A DNA stretch of 64,000 nucleotides from Heterodera schachtii (taxonomy: Eukaryota > Nematoda > Chromadorea > Rhabditida > Heteroderidae): positions 1,191,425-1,255,424 of the forward strand of contig SIJG01000026.1 in assembly GCA_023374025.1 (NCBI GenBank). The letters run 5' to 3'. The notes beneath the pieces are model-generated. The model was not told the origin of the DNA. It searched no databases and saw nothing but the letters and a program-made list of their open reading frames with translations. A program made the position numbers and the translations under genes. Numbering within the stretch: the stretch's first letter is position 1; each line of letters starts with the position of its first letter. Positions 30,101 to 42,652 of the stretch are shown piece after piece.

Positions 30101-33100
30101 GCGCTAATAAAATATAAATTGAAGTATTTTTCGTTGAAATGTGTTGATCATAATTAATAAAAATATATTTATTAAATAAATATTTTTTATGGTCATGTCA
30201 CTTTTTAAGTTTATCCAGTTAAAATTTTTCATCGTTATCTCGTTTTGTCCTTTAATTATGTATTATTTCTTGCTTAAAAAATGTCTAAATACATTATTAT
30301 GAGTATAGCTCAAATAATATACTAAAAAAACAAAAAGCAATTTATTGTTATTACACTAAATTCCATCATGGATTAAAATGTTAAGAATTAATAAATATTA
30401 TATTCTTGCAGATTGCACAACTACATTTTGGGTTGTGCATGTCTTTTTCATTTTTATTTTGTAATTCTAATTAGAGGCTCAAATAATATTTTTTTTTCAT
30501 TCGGATTGTATTAATTCAATTCTTAATTTAACTATTGAAAATATACATATATAACTATTTATTTTTCTTAATTATATATATATATAAAATTAAGTTTTTG
30601 TTTGTAATTGTCATCAAATTTAAAAATATTTTTTTATATATTCTTTTATTTCTTTAGTGCTTTAATTAAGTTATTTCCGAAAGTATTTATTGCCTTTTTG
30701 GTACACTGACCATTTAGACTGATCAAATTTGACAAAGTTAGTCAATTGAATCTTGGAGGCAAGACTTTTCCACTTTTTATAATGTAATTTGTATTAATTA
30801 ATTTATTTTTCTTGATTATGCGATTTTAGCAAGTTGTCATGAATTCTATATGTATGGTTTTTTGAATTTGTTTTAATTATTTAGTTTAGAGAAGATTTAT
30901 ATATAAATATTAGTAAATCAATTTATTTAGTTGTTTTACATTTTGAAATTTATAACGCCCATTTTGTTAAGTTTTGAATAATATTTTAATAAATTTTATA
31001 AAACTTAAGAAACTTCAAAATATATTTTATAAAATTGCATAAAATACAGCTGGTAGTTAATCTTGAATATATATTTTTTTTAATCAATTTTTTTCTGTCA
31101 AAATATTAATAGATAATCTTTTAAATAGAAAATTTTTTGGTTACAAATAAATCATTTTTACAAATTAATCGGAATTGAATGAATTACGATTTAATAATAT
31201 GTTTGTATACCTAATGCGATTACGTTTGTTTAAATTATGAAAAATCTTTTTTACTTTTTGTAACAATTAAATTTGTTTTAATTAAAAATGAATAGTTATT
31301 TATAAGTTTTCTTTGTTTGTTACATGCATATCAGTCTATCGTTTTTTGATTATTTCTTATCTATTTTCATGCATGAATCTCTGCGAAATGCGCACTTCGT
31401 TGTGGCCTAATAAAATAAAAAATTATATTACAATTCGTTTTATTTAATTTATAATCTGTAGATCTACAATTGCTACATAAATAAACTTTAAAATATTTTT
31501 AAAATTTTCATTTACATCTTTTGATGGCAATTTGGGAATTTTTACAAAAAAAAACAATTATTTAAAAATTGAATTAAAAAAAAATTAGGTAATATTTAAT
31601 AAAAATATTGTAATTATTAATTAATTAACTGCAAATAAAAAGAACTTAAACTTTTTATTTAATTATAATAAAAATACGCATAATAATAAGAAATCAAAAG
31701 TATAAATATGATTTAAGCAGTTATATAAATATATAATGCAAAGCAGAGTCGTACGTAGCACGATGAGAACATGAACAGTTCTCAGACATGATATAAAAAT
31801 TTAAAATTAAAAACCGATAAAAACGAATGATTTTCAAATGTCCAATTTATTACATTTATTAGAGAAAAAACAATGCTATAAAATAAATTAAAGTCTAATA
31901 TTATAACAAAATTCAATTTTTAATTCGATTTACTTTAGATGATATTTTTAATTAGCAAATCAATGAAAATGCTCAATTCTGAAGTAAATTTACTTTTAAA
32001 TTACTAGGACAACTGAGTCCCAGTGAAAATGGACACTTCAGTACCGAAAGATAATAAACTAGAAATGACAATTTAAAAGCAAAATTCGCAAAAGGGAGAA
32101 TGCGAAAACGGAGCAAGTAGTGGCGCGAGACGGAGGGCGGAGGAAAAAGTCTGATAAAAAATTAAAAAATTGAATTCTTTAAATCATTTTATAATTATCT
32201 AAGAGAAAGCCAAAAAACGAAAAATAAATAATTAAAAATTAATTTAATGCGCATTTTATATAAATAGTGACGAAAAATTATTGTCAAGGAAAGGAGCGGA
32301 GGAGAAAATATAAAATAAATTAAAAGATGAAATATAAATAAAGAAATAAAGGAGAAATAAATAAAATAAGAAAACGAAATTTTTACCAAAAAATTTTCTA
32401 AATTTTTGGAATTAATCTCAAACATTTCAACAAAAATTGTAAAAAAAAAAATTCTCAAAATATCTCTAATGTTAAACTTTGTAAAATAATAAATTAGAAG
32501 AGGAAGAGTGTGATATTTTTATAAAAATATCCAATAAAACTAATGAAAATAGTCAAATATAAATATTTTACAAAAATTTAAAAAAATAATAATTTTATCT
32601 CTCCACATAACCGTAATGAACGTCAACCACACAGCAAGGGAATAATTATTACGTTAAACATGAAAAAATAATAATAATACAAATATTTTTTAATTAAATG
32701 AGAAGAGAATAATTAGAGTAAATGATAATTAAAATATTTTTTTATGGAGAATTAGTATCAAAAAGAGGCTTTCCCGTAAGACCTAAAAGTTAAAAACCAA
32801 TATTACAAAAATTTATAAAATAAAATTGATAGTATACAAAAATTTTATAATTTCTTAAATATTTGGGTATTTACAAAAATAAGATTTTTAAACATTATTC
32901 ATACACTTAAAATATTCAATAAAATTAATTTTCTCCTTTTTTTTAAATATATTTTTTAGAGATTATAGTAAAGGTTTAATTTTATTAATTTTTTTTATAA
33001 TTAATTTAAATATTTTTCCTGGGTTTTAACCCCAATTGAGGATCTCAAGTAGGAACTAAAGAACTTCGCACAATAGAATATAATTTTTTAGTTAATATGA

Positions 33101-34113
33101 ACAAATTGTTTTCTTTCATTATTGTTTTAATTAATTAAATTTCCCAAGCTCATCATTATCAACAGTTTACATAAAAGTTAATTGTTCCTTTTAATAATAT
33201 TTTTTAAGCATATAAAATATCTTTCTTATATTTAATTTTGGGTGACATAAAATAATTGCTTAACATAAACTCTTACAGAATGTTCAGATCATTCTTTCAT
33301 GTGATTTTGTCTTGTGAAAAATGAAGAAAAAATATAAATAAATAAATACTGCTTTAAAATTCTCCTAAAAATACGATTGATTATATTTCTCTAATTGTAT
33401 ATTCAGAATAACATTAAAATATTTGGGCAAATAAAAACCTTTTATATCTATTTGAAAATAGCATTAATAAGAATGAATAATTGAAAAATATTTATAAGTC
33501 AAATGACAATTCGCAATTTTGGTTAATGATTTGTAGAAAAAAGCTTTTGTTAAATATAAAGCTCCCAAATACGTTAACCAGAACCTTGCGTCATATACAT
33601 GAAAATAAAAAAAAACAATAGTTGAAATTGCATTTGACATTTAATAAGAATTTACATAAATTTAAAAAAGAGTGGAAATAAAATGTAGTATAAAACGATG
33701 ATATTTATAACAATTAATCATTAAAATCACAATCTTAAATTTTTAAATTAAATAATATATATTAAATTTTTACTCGAAAAATCTAAAAAAATTAATTTAT
33801 TGCATCAATACTGAATCTAAGGTAAATTTAAATTAAAACATTGAATATAAATAATAATTATAATTTATTTATTTTTGCTAATGACTATAAGAAATTGCTT
33901 AATTACAAAAACACAAAAATTCAAGTAGGTTGAAAGCAGCTAAACAAGAACAAATTTATTTAATTTTGCCATTAATTATTAGGAATCAGAGAATTGAAAT
34001 AAAAATAAATTTATTAATTTAGAAATCGCCGACTAGGGCCACAAAATATTATTATTTAAAATTTCTTTTTAATGAACATTTAATTTTAATTTTATTCTGT
34101 TTGTTCATGACTC
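27161..34113. other. AT-rich gene-free DNA
   Basis: No supported gene over about 7 kb. The plus strand is A-skewed to about 30090, T-skewed to about 31450, then A-skewed again. GC-richer patches occur near 28390-28430, 30690-30780, 31320-31410, 31745-31790, 32090-32150 and 32600-32640. None shows a protein, tRNA or rRNA signature. The 87-codon minus-strand frame at 32195-32458 is hydrophobic low-complexity and probably chance. Confidence 0.55.
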
Positions 34114-34121
34114 ATCTGTTT

Positions 34122-34885
34122 GGTGCTATGTCGTTATATAAAAACCATCAAAATGGGCGTTATATAAAAAACCATCAAATGAAAATTTGCAACAAAAAAC
34201 TGCCGATAACTTTTGTCAAAGTCAACAAAATTAGAAATTCTTGGTATAGTTCGATAGCCCGTACATTTCTCTATTAGCGTACCCAAATTTCAAAAAATTT
34301 GGCCAACCTTGAGCAAAGTTATGGCCAAAAGTACCCAAGGCACCGGGTTTTCATACTTTTTTGGCCATAACTTTTTTTAGACCCAATGAAATTTTTTAAA
34401 ATTAAGCAGCCTAATAGAGGACACTTAGGGCTAGCTAATGATATCAAGATCACTTTATTTTGTTCGTTCTAAGAATGTTTTGATCAGAATTTTTAATGAT
34501 CAAAATAATTTTATTTTTAATTAAAAAATTTCTGTTAGAAATTATTTTTGTTTTTTATTTTCTTTCTATTAATCGATAGCCCTTACTTTCCTCTATTAGG
34601 CTGCTAAATTTTAAAAAATTTTATTAGGTCTAAAAAAAGTTATGGCCAAAAAAGTATGAAAACCATGCCTTGGGTACTTTTGGCCATAACTTTGCTCAAG
34701 GTTGGTTAAATTTTTTGAAATTTAGGTACGCTAATAGAGAAATGTTAGGGCTATTGAACTATACAAGAATGTCTAATTTTGTTGACTTTGACAAAAGTTA
34801 TGGGCAGTTTTTTGTTGCAAATTTTCATTTGATGGTTTTTTATATAACGCCCTTATTGATGGTTTTTATATAACGACTCAGCACC
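34122..34885. mobile_element. GGTGCT-family palindromic element B
   Basis: Starts GGTGCTATGTCGTTATATAA and ends TTATATAACGACTCAGCACC. The two arms pair for over 300 bases, including ATGAAAATTTGCAACAAAAA, ACTTTTGTCAAAGTCAACAA and GAGCAAAGTTATGGCCAAAA with their complements. A loop of roughly 100 bases lies near 34450-34560. Flanks ATCTGTTT (34114-34121) and ATCTGTCT (34886-34893) match in 7 of 8 bases and look like an 8-bp target duplication. An ORF at 34670-34873 lies wholly in one arm and encodes nothing recognisable. The high arm similarity suggests fairly recent activity. Confidence 0.85.
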
Positions 34886-35181
34886 ATCTGTCTTCGTTTT
34901 TTATGCACCTGTAAATCTTTTTATAGGTTTTTAAATATTTCTCAATTGCTAAAGATTTATTATGATATTTATATTCTTATTTCTCTAATTAGTAATAATA
35001 AATTTCCTGATTAATAAAAATTAAATAATAAAAAGAAGTCGTACATTATTTTTCAGTTATTTTTAATTTCACTTTTGTTTTAAATAATAATTTATTTAAA
35101 AAGAAATTAATTTTAACAACCCTTCTTCAAATAAAAAAGACTTTTATTTTATATTAAGTTTAATAGTTATTTTGGTGCTAG

Positions 35182-35634
35182 GTCATTGGCCAAATAATGC
35201 AAAAATTCGCATTTCTTTTCTGGATATATAAATTTTGTGCAGTCCATAGGAAAAATATTAAAAAAATAGAGAAATGTCAAAAATATTGCACTAAAACAGT
35301 GCTTTTCAAGTGTAACTTTCCGCCAATTCCATACATGAAGCGATTAGAATACCTGCAACTACCAACACTTGAGAATAGGCGGAAGCTATTTGATCTGTTC
35401 ATTGCGCACAAAGTTGTTTATGGCCGAACTGATCTAGATTTTTTTTAAATTTTCAAACCTTCTAAACGCTTTAATGTTCCCTTTTATAGGTTTAACACAA
35501 AATATAAATTAGGCAAAAAATTTATTCCCTTTGCGGAGAGGGCTACAAAATTGTGGAATCAGCTTGATAAAGAAATCATTAAAATAAATTCTTTAAATCA
35601 AATTAAAACAAAAATTAAACTCCTTAACGAATAA
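35182..35634 (+). pseudogene. LINE ORF2 C-terminal remnant (non-LTR retrotransposon)
   Basis: The first part (ATG at 35197) reads through IEKCQKYCTKTVLF to KRLEYLQLPTLENRRK, the typical region after the RT domain of CR1/Jockey-like LINEs. A TAA follows at 35446-35448. The same frame then continues with FIPFAERATKLWNQLDKE and ends at TAA 35632-35634. An R..WN.L motif near the end is usual for LINE ORF2 C-termini. Endonuclease and RT catalytic domains are absent, as expected of a 5'-truncated LINE copy. Just upstream, GGTGCTAGGTCATT (35174) resembles one end of the palindromic family, hinting at a nested junction. Clade assignment is tentative. Confidence 0.75.
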
Positions 35635-35880
35635 AATCACCGGAAAAAGTGAATTGTCTCGTTTGATTAATTAATTAAAGATATTTATAATTTTATATGT
35701 GATTTGGTTTTATTGATCGATTGGCCTCATTCTTTTATTTAATTTTGTTGTGATTTCTATTTTTGTTTAATTCATCCATATTACTTGTGGATGACTTAAT
35801 CTATGACATGTCCGCAGAGTAAGTGGATTACTTACTCCCTTTTGTGGCTTTTTTTTTTGCATAAATAAACAAAATTAAAT
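35635..35880 (+). other. Probable LINE 3' untranslated tail
   Basis: Non-coding sequence after the ORF2 stop, mildly GC-richer (GTGGATGACTTAATCTATGA, GTCCGCAGAGTAAGTGG) and ending near a T-run and GCATAAATAAACAAAAT. It is likely the element's 3' UTR with a short A/T tail. The exact end is not visible. Confidence 0.5.
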
Positions 35881-36636
35881 TCTAAGAAATAATTTCAAAC
35901 ATAATCTTAAAATAAATTCACAAGGAATTGAATGAATCCCAAAATATATTTTATAATTATAAAAAGTTAAATTAATCTCAAACTAAAAATAATCAAAATA
36001 TTATATAAAATTCATACTTTACGTAAAATTAATAAAATTTTCTATAAAAGTTAATTGGTTAAATTAAACATTCTAATTAAATTAACTAAGGAAAATGGTA
36101 TTTTATAAATTTACATAAAAGTATTTCTATTATAAAATAATAAAGCAAATTTTAAACAGAAGTTAATACACCTGCTGGATTAACCACCATTTAAATTTTG
36201 TAATGGTTTTTTAATTCAAAATATCTTTTTTATTTTATGCGGGTGCTTATGGCAATATGCTGGTGATTTATTTATTCCCACGTATAAAAATAAATAAATA
36301 AAATAACAAAAACTATATGAAAAATAATCTTAATATAAATGAAAAAAAAACGAGAAAAATTATTTGCAGATCGACTTTGAATATATTGACTCAAAGAATA
36401 TTTAATGTTTCAAAAAAGTCACTTCTTTTAAAAATATTCATGAATTTTTTAGCAATTATTAGATATATAGAAAACAAAATTTAATTAATTTTAAATTTAA
36501 TTTTCTCTAATGACTAAATAAAATTGTAACAAAAACATTAAATAAAATTGCAAATAATTATTAGGGGAGAGATAAATTAATTATTAATAAGAAAAAGCCT
36601 ACCCCGCCATATGACAATCCATCTTACGCCGCAGTG
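35881..36636. other. AT-rich gene-free DNA
   Basis: No gene seen. GGGTGCTTATGGCAATATGC at about 36240 is followed within some 60 bases by ATAAATAAATAAA, a layout like another LINE 3' end, but too little remains to assign. Confidence 0.45.
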
Positions 36637-37390
36637 GGACATTTGCGGACGGACATTTGCGGACGGACACTTGCGGACAATTCGGGAAAAAATTTAAAAA
36701 AATTCGTAAAAAAATTAAAAAAAAATTCTGAAAAGATGGAATGGAGACTAGCTTAATAAAACTTTATTTTGGGCTTTTAGGCGGTGATTAAAATAAAATT
36801 GGTCCCAAACATCGGGGAACTGTGAAATTTTTCCACCGACATTTTTAAATTTCTCTAGCCATACAGACAAAACTTGTAGGGGAATTTGCTACCAGCCCCT
36901 TGAATTTTCTTTTCCTAATTTGTTCGGGATGGAGAAGAACCCAAGATACATAAATCTTGCTCTACTGTTCATCAGCAGGAAAAGCATTTTAGGCCCCAAA
37001 AATTTTCAGAAAAGTAAATCGGAAATCCGATGCCCAAAAATGTCGAGAATCGGGTTTTAGTACAGCTGCTGTTCAGTATTTATATAATAATAGGCTGTTA
37101 ATTTTGGAATTGCATTCGCGATTAAGCAGGTCTCAGAATTTTTTTCTTAAGATCAAAATAGCACTCTCACCCGAATTTGAGTGTGTAACAGGCGACATTC
37201 ACACTTCCCCGATGTTTGGGACCAATTTACTTTAATCGCGGCCTAAAAGCCCAAAAACAAAGTTTAATTAAGTTTTAAGTCTCCATTCCATATTTTCAGA
37301 AATTTAAAAAAAAATTTTTTTGCGAATTTTTTTATTTTTCCCGAAATTGTCCGCAAATGTCCGTCCGCAAGTGTCCGTCCGCAAATGTCC
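36637..37390. mobile_element. Palindromic element with GGACATTTGCGGAC subterminal repeats
   Basis: The left arm has GGACATTTGCGGAC twice and GGACACTTGCGGAC once, then AATTCGGGAAAAA. The right arm ends in the complement of the same units (TTTTTCCCGAAATTGTCCGC, then AAATGTCCGTCC, AAGTGTCCGTCC, AAATGTCCG). Pairing continues inward (TGGGCTTTTAGGC with GCCTAAAAGCCC; AAACATCGGGGAA with TTCCCCGATGTTT). A central unpaired region of about 350 bases is GC-richer but has no long frame. No clear target duplication is visible. Superfamily unknown. Confidence 0.8.
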
Positions 37391-39896
37391 GTAAGGCAGT
37401 TAGAATGAAAAAAATTTATTAAATTTGTCATTTTTATTTTTGGTATTTAAATTAGATTATGAAATGATTTTACAATCTTATCATTATTTATTATCATGCC
37501 ATTGGACGCGAGTTTTCCAGTCGGAATGATTGCCTCGACTTGGTTTTAAATAGACGTTTAGTACTTTTTTGCCTTGTTTTATCTATTAATTAAGAAAAAT
37601 AATAATTGTTTTAAAAATTTTATAAAATTCATATTTAAATAAACTCTTAAATAATCAATAAATTATTTATTTTTTTTTTCTACATTTCATTCTTCTCTTT
37701 TTTTATTTATATAAATTTATTTTATTAAAACGATCTTTTTAAAACGAATTAAATTAATGGAAATAAAAAAATAAAGCATGTTTATATATTTTTATAAAGT
37801 TATTGATTAAGTACCGTAAAAAAATGTTAATTTGGCTTGCGCAAAAATAATTTTCATACTAATTTTTACAGATTGTTGTTATATTTTGATTTATCTTTTG
37901 TATTAAATACTTCTTTAAAATATTAAATTTTCTTTCCTAAAAAGTTTTATTATTTTTTTTTTAATTATTTTTTATTAAATAATGATATCACGGTTTATTA
38001 TGATTTATAATAATGATATAAACTGTGTTTTTAAATGACTTTATTTTACTATGTACTAATTCATGTTTTTAATTTTAAATAAAATAGACTTATTTTAAAA
38101 AAATAACTAATCTGAACTTTATTAAATAATTTAATTCGGTTTAATATAATTTTTTTACCCTTTGAAATAAATCTCTTGGCGAGGAAAAAATTTTCGGTCT
38201 AATGTTACAGTTCATTTTATTTATATGTTATATAAAGAATAATAATTCAAAATTATTTAAATCATTAATTTTTAATGTTTTTTTAAATTTACCATATCCT
38301 CACAAATTGGAGTATGAATACATATTTAAATAATTTTTAGAAAGATACATTCAAATAATAATTATCATTTACTTTTAGTGTTTTTTTGGAATAATTTAAA
38401 GTAAAAATATATAATAATATATAATTTTTATTCTTTAATTTATTAACAAAATCATTTAGTTTTTGAAAAAAATTTTTGCCATTGTAATTTTTTGATCATT
38501 ATTTAATCGTCTGCTCTGCAGAGAATTGTGAAAATATGATGTGAATTTTTTTAAATATTAAAATGCATTTATTTTGTTTTTTGAATATTTAGAATATTTC
38601 TTATTTAAAATCCCTTGTACTGGTATATGCTATTGAATTTTTTTAACATATTCTATTCTTTCAACGTCTTTTTTTTTAAATATACGTCTGATATATTAAG
38701 GCTTTGTGTGTGTATAAGCTGTAATTAATTAATATTTAAAAATTTTTTTATAAATAATTATTTTCCATATTATTTTTTAATTAATTAATTTAATTTTGAA
38801 TTTTTACTAAACATGAAAATTAGTATATATTTTTTTAAGATATCAATTTCATTTCTTCTATTTTTTATTTATATAAATTATTATTAATTGTTAAATCGAA
38901 ATTTAAACATTAATTATATTTTTATATTCAACAAAAGCATTTTGATTGATAACATTAAGTTTTTCATACCTTTTCATAATTATTATTCTATCATTTATTT
39001 AATTATTAGTTTTAAAAAATAAGTTTTCATTTTTTATAAATTTTAATAATTATTTAATAAGTAAAAGAAAATTTTATTCATTATTATTATTATTTTATCA
39101 CTATTAATTGCATAATTTATTTAAATTATTATTTAATTTTATTTTCATGCTAAGGACAACAGCTTCTTTTGATGGTTTGTCGGGCCCTTTTCTTATTAAT
39201 AAACGTATTTTATCTGCTGTCTATTAATTTATTTTGTTGAATTTTAAATATTTAATGTTTATTAAAATATGCCTGATTTAAACTCCTTATTCGACGAAAA
39301 ATCTCATATAAATATTAAGTGTTTAAAGATATTTTAATATTTAATTATTTTCTTACAAAAAAAATTTATTTATTTTTCATGGTAATTTATTTATTTATAT
39401 TGTAATTAATTTATTTTAATAAATCCAAAAGTATTCTTTTTTGTTTTGTATTCCACTTCATTAATAAGTTTTATTTCCATTATTATAATATTTATTTACG
39501 TTGATTCCGTTGTGATTTTAAATTTCATTTTTTTGATATGTGATAGTGCCAAAAAATTGATTATTTCTCAAGCAAATGAGTGATGATATAAAATGAAACT
39601 TTCAAGTTTTGTTTGTTTTGCATTCGAATAAATATTTAAATGAAATTTTTTTATTAATTTTCTTTATAAATTTCTAACTGATCTTGGTCCCATTTAAAAT
39701 TATGTAAAAGATTATATATATATTAATTTATCTTTTATTTTTTTAAATTTAGTTATTTTAAATAATTACTAACCTTTTAAAGCTACTAAATAGTTAAATT
39801 CCTCTTTCAGAGAGTATTTTTTATTTTAATATTTAAAGCTTATTCTTTTTTTAAGTTTTTCTATTTTTTCATAAAATAATGAAAATTTTTGGTTTG
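37391..39896. other. AT-rich, T-skewed gene-free DNA
   Basis: Strong T-skew, no supported gene. GC-richer patches near 37500-37555 and 39150-39200 are unassigned. The second (ending CTTATTAATAAACG) weakly resembles a patch near 59370-59430. Confidence 0.55.
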
Positions 39897-40489
39897 GGCG
39901 CCGGACTTTTAGACAGAAGGACTTTTCGACAGAAGGACTTTTCGACAGCAAAGGACATTTCGACAGAAATATTATAAATTTGAGGAGGGGACTTTTCGAC
40001 AGTAGACTTTTCGACAGAAAAACTAATTAAATTTCAAATTAAGGGGTATAAAATCGAAAAATTTTCTCCAAAACAACAAAATGAAGCCAAACCAGTATTG
40101 AAATAAATAATTTTTAAAATCTAAAATTCTTTACAAAGAAAATAAATTTAAAAAATTGAAAATGAATTTTTGACAAAATTTTCTTATTCTTCTGAGGAGT
40201 ATATTTGTGAAAATTTTAAGGACCCATTCTTAAGGGTGTATTTTTCTAAAAGTTTTTTCTAGGTAAAAAACGTATCTTTAGTAATTCTTATTCAGCAATA
40301 CATATTAGTAGGTTAACTTAAAAGAAATTTAGTAAAATTGACAAGCAATACTTTAATTTAATAGGAATTATTTGTTTTTATGTTTACTGTCGAAAAGTCC
40401 ATTATTTTTTGTTTTACTGTCGAAAAGTCCTTTACTGTCGAAATGTCCTTTGCTGTCGAAAAGTCCTTCTGTCGAAAAGTCCGGGAGCC
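39897..40489. mobile_element. Palindromic element with GGACTTTTCGACAG subterminal repeats
   Basis: The left end has GGCGCCGGACTTTT followed by about four GGACTTTTCGACAG-like units (one is GGACATTTCGACAG). The right end has the complement (CTGTCGAAAAGTCC units, CTGTCGAAATGTCC) and closes with GTCCGGGAGCC. The order of variant units mirrors between the arms. The interior of about 350 bases is A/T-rich with no frame. Architecture matches the 36.6-kb element (tandem GGAC..CG..C units at both ends of a palindrome), but the units differ in sequence. Confidence 0.8.
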
Positions 40490-40771
40490 ATTTTAAGTAT
40501 TGAAAACTAAAAAAAGTGATTACAAGTAAACATTACCAAAAAATATTCTTCCAAACATTAAGATAAAAAAAGATGAATGGGATGATTCCTGCACTTGCTT
40601 TAATCATAGAAATTGTTTTTTTTATTAGTAAATTAATGGGAATAGGCGGTGCCAGGGAAATTTTTGAAAATTTTCCTCTGTTTCTTAGCAAACTTTGCCC
40701 AAAAAATGACCCAATTTCTCTATGAAAACAATATGTATTCGTAAATTTTCAATTTTATCCAGTGTAAATTT

Positions 40772-40824
40772 TTCACGGAATAACCGTGAATTCGTACCGT
40801 GAATCGTGACCGTAATTCACGGTA
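40772..40824. repeat. Two adjacent CACGGT hairpins
   Basis: TTCACGG (40772-40778) pairs with CCGTGAA (40784-40790). Next to it TACCGTGAAT (40795-40804) pairs perfectly with ATTCACGGTA (40815-40824). Further CGTGACCGT text lies in the second loop. Possibly the end of a small element or a protein-binding array; nothing decides between these. Confidence 0.7.
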
Positions 40825-40832
40825 CACCTCTA

Positions 40833-40893
40833 GGTCGTTCTAATGGCGGTACCGACATTTGCGCTGAGACACTTGCGCCGCCCATATTTTATT
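40833..40893 (+). repeat. Truncated end related to the GGACATTTGCGGAC element
   Basis: ACCGACATTTGCGCTGAGAC followed by ACTTGCGCC resembles the paired units GGACATTTGCGGAC / GGACACTTGCGGAC at 36.6 kb. The preceding AGGTCGTTCTAATGGCGG has no match there. No partner arm is visible nearby, so this looks like a solo end. Confidence 0.45.
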
Positions 40894-42149
40894 GTTGTTT
40901 CCAATAATTTGAGTAAAATTCGTTGAATACTGGCATAAAAATTTGTCAATTCATTAAAATTGAATATTGAACTTTTTCATAAATTTTATATTTTCTAATT
41001 GATTTAAATTAATTGTTATAAATTAAAAATATTTTAAATAAAATGTTTCAAATAATAAGCAATTCCATTTATTTAAATTGCGATCTATATTTTATTTAAT
41101 GTTTTGATTGGAATATTGAATATTTATTAATAAATTTGTTGTTTTTAAGGTTTTCAGTAAAATGAATATTTATTTAATAAATTGCTAGGAAAAAGTGCAA
41201 AAATATGGAAATGGTGGAGAATTATTGTTGCGCGTCTACATGTGTTAAAAAGCAAATAATAATTTTTCCAACAAAAAATAAAATATTAAAAATATAAATT
41301 TTAAAAGACTTACATGAATTTAAAAATAAAATCCTATACCCTAATTTTTTTTTTAATTTACTGTTTTAACTCGCAGCTTTTAATACCTAAAATATAAATA
41401 AAAATAATTAAAAATTGTAAAATAATAAATAAAAAACATATTATTTATATAAATCAAATTAAACAAATCAAAGGCAAACTTGCAACGGCAAAGATACATG
41501 GCTTGTTAGACGAGGAAGTCTTCGAAGCTTATTTGTTAGGTAAAAAATTATTAATAATAAAATAATAATAAATTCAAAAATCAAAAAATCAATAACTATA
41601 CAGTATTCAGTAAAATTAAAGGAAAAATAAGTTGTAAATTTTATAAATCTGAACTTATATAAATATTTAAAAAGATATACAAAATATTTTAAAAAAATGC
41701 TTTCAAATATAATATATTTTTTAATTATAATTGCATAAAAGAAATTATTATGAACAATTTAATAATATCTGAGCTAATGTTTTTTATTGCTTTAATAATC
41801 ATTAAGAAAACATGCTTGGGTTTGAGAATATAATAGATTTAAGATACATAATATTCCGTTACATTTGCACAATGAAAAACCAAAAGTGTCCAGGAAAGCT
41901 TGTTTGTGAACAATTTTAATTTATAAATAAATGGTTTGAAAAATATTTAAAAATGTAGATCAAATTAACGCAATTAAGAAATTTTTTGATAACAGTTTAT
42001 CAAAAAAATTAAAAAATTTGTTTTTCAAAAAACACCTAAGAAATCCAAATATACACTTTTATTATTTAAGAAAATAAAAACCTAAATGTACTATAGTTTA
42101 GAGATTTGAATATGGAAAGAACTCTACTGCGCACTAATTGATTTCGTTT
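40894..42149. other. AT-rich gene-free DNA
   Basis: No supported gene. Mildly GC-richer text near 41475-41540 and 41810-41910 has stops in all frames. Confidence 0.5.
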
Positions 42150-42157
42150 ATCTATAA

Positions 42158-42540
42158 GGTGCTGGGTCGTTACTTAAAAAACCATCATTATGAAAATTTT
42201 TGTCGACTAATTATTTATAACTTTGCTCAAAAGCAACTAAATTTTTAATTCTTGATATCATTTGATAGTCCTAAGTGTTCTCTATCAGTCTGCAAAATTT
42301 CAAAAAATTTTGTTAAGTTTCAAAAAAGTTATAGCTCGAGGAACTCAAAAAACCTTGATTTTCAAACGTTTTTGGGCATATCTTTTTTAAAACTTAATAA
42401 AATTTTTTGAAATTTCACCGGATCATAAAGAACATTTAGATCTATCGAATGATAGCAAAGATTAAAAATTTGGTCTTTTTAGAGCAAAGTTATAAGCAAA
42501 AATTTTCATTATGATAGTTTTTAAGTAATGACATAGCACC
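42158..42540. mobile_element. GGTGCT-family palindromic element D with perfect 8-bp duplication
   Basis: Begins GGTGCTGGGTCGTTACTTAA and ends TTAAGTAATGACATAGCACC. The arms pair inward (ACCATCATTATGAAAATTTT with its near complement, GAGCAAAGTTATAA/TTATAACTTTGCTC). ATCTATAA lies exactly on both sides (42150-42157 and 42541-42548). This is the clearest target duplication in the family and fits an 8-bp-duplicating transposase such as hAT. The interior carries the shared core (GATAGTCCTAAGTGTTCTCT, AAATTTCAAAAAATTTTGTT). No coding capacity. Confidence 0.88.
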
Positions 42541-42652
42541 ATCTATAAGTGAAAATTTATATTAATCTAATTGAAAAAGATAACTTGCAAACTCAGGTAG
42601 ATTTACTAAAACTTTTTACATATTTAATATATTTAAAAAAGAATTTTAACTA

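Noticed and set aside
32195..32458. 87-codon minus-strand hydrophobic frame
   Set aside because: Its composition is explained by A-rich plus-strand text, and it has no conserved motif.
34670..34873. 67-codon frame in palindromic element B
   Set aside because: It lies in one arm of the hairpin and has no homology I recognise.
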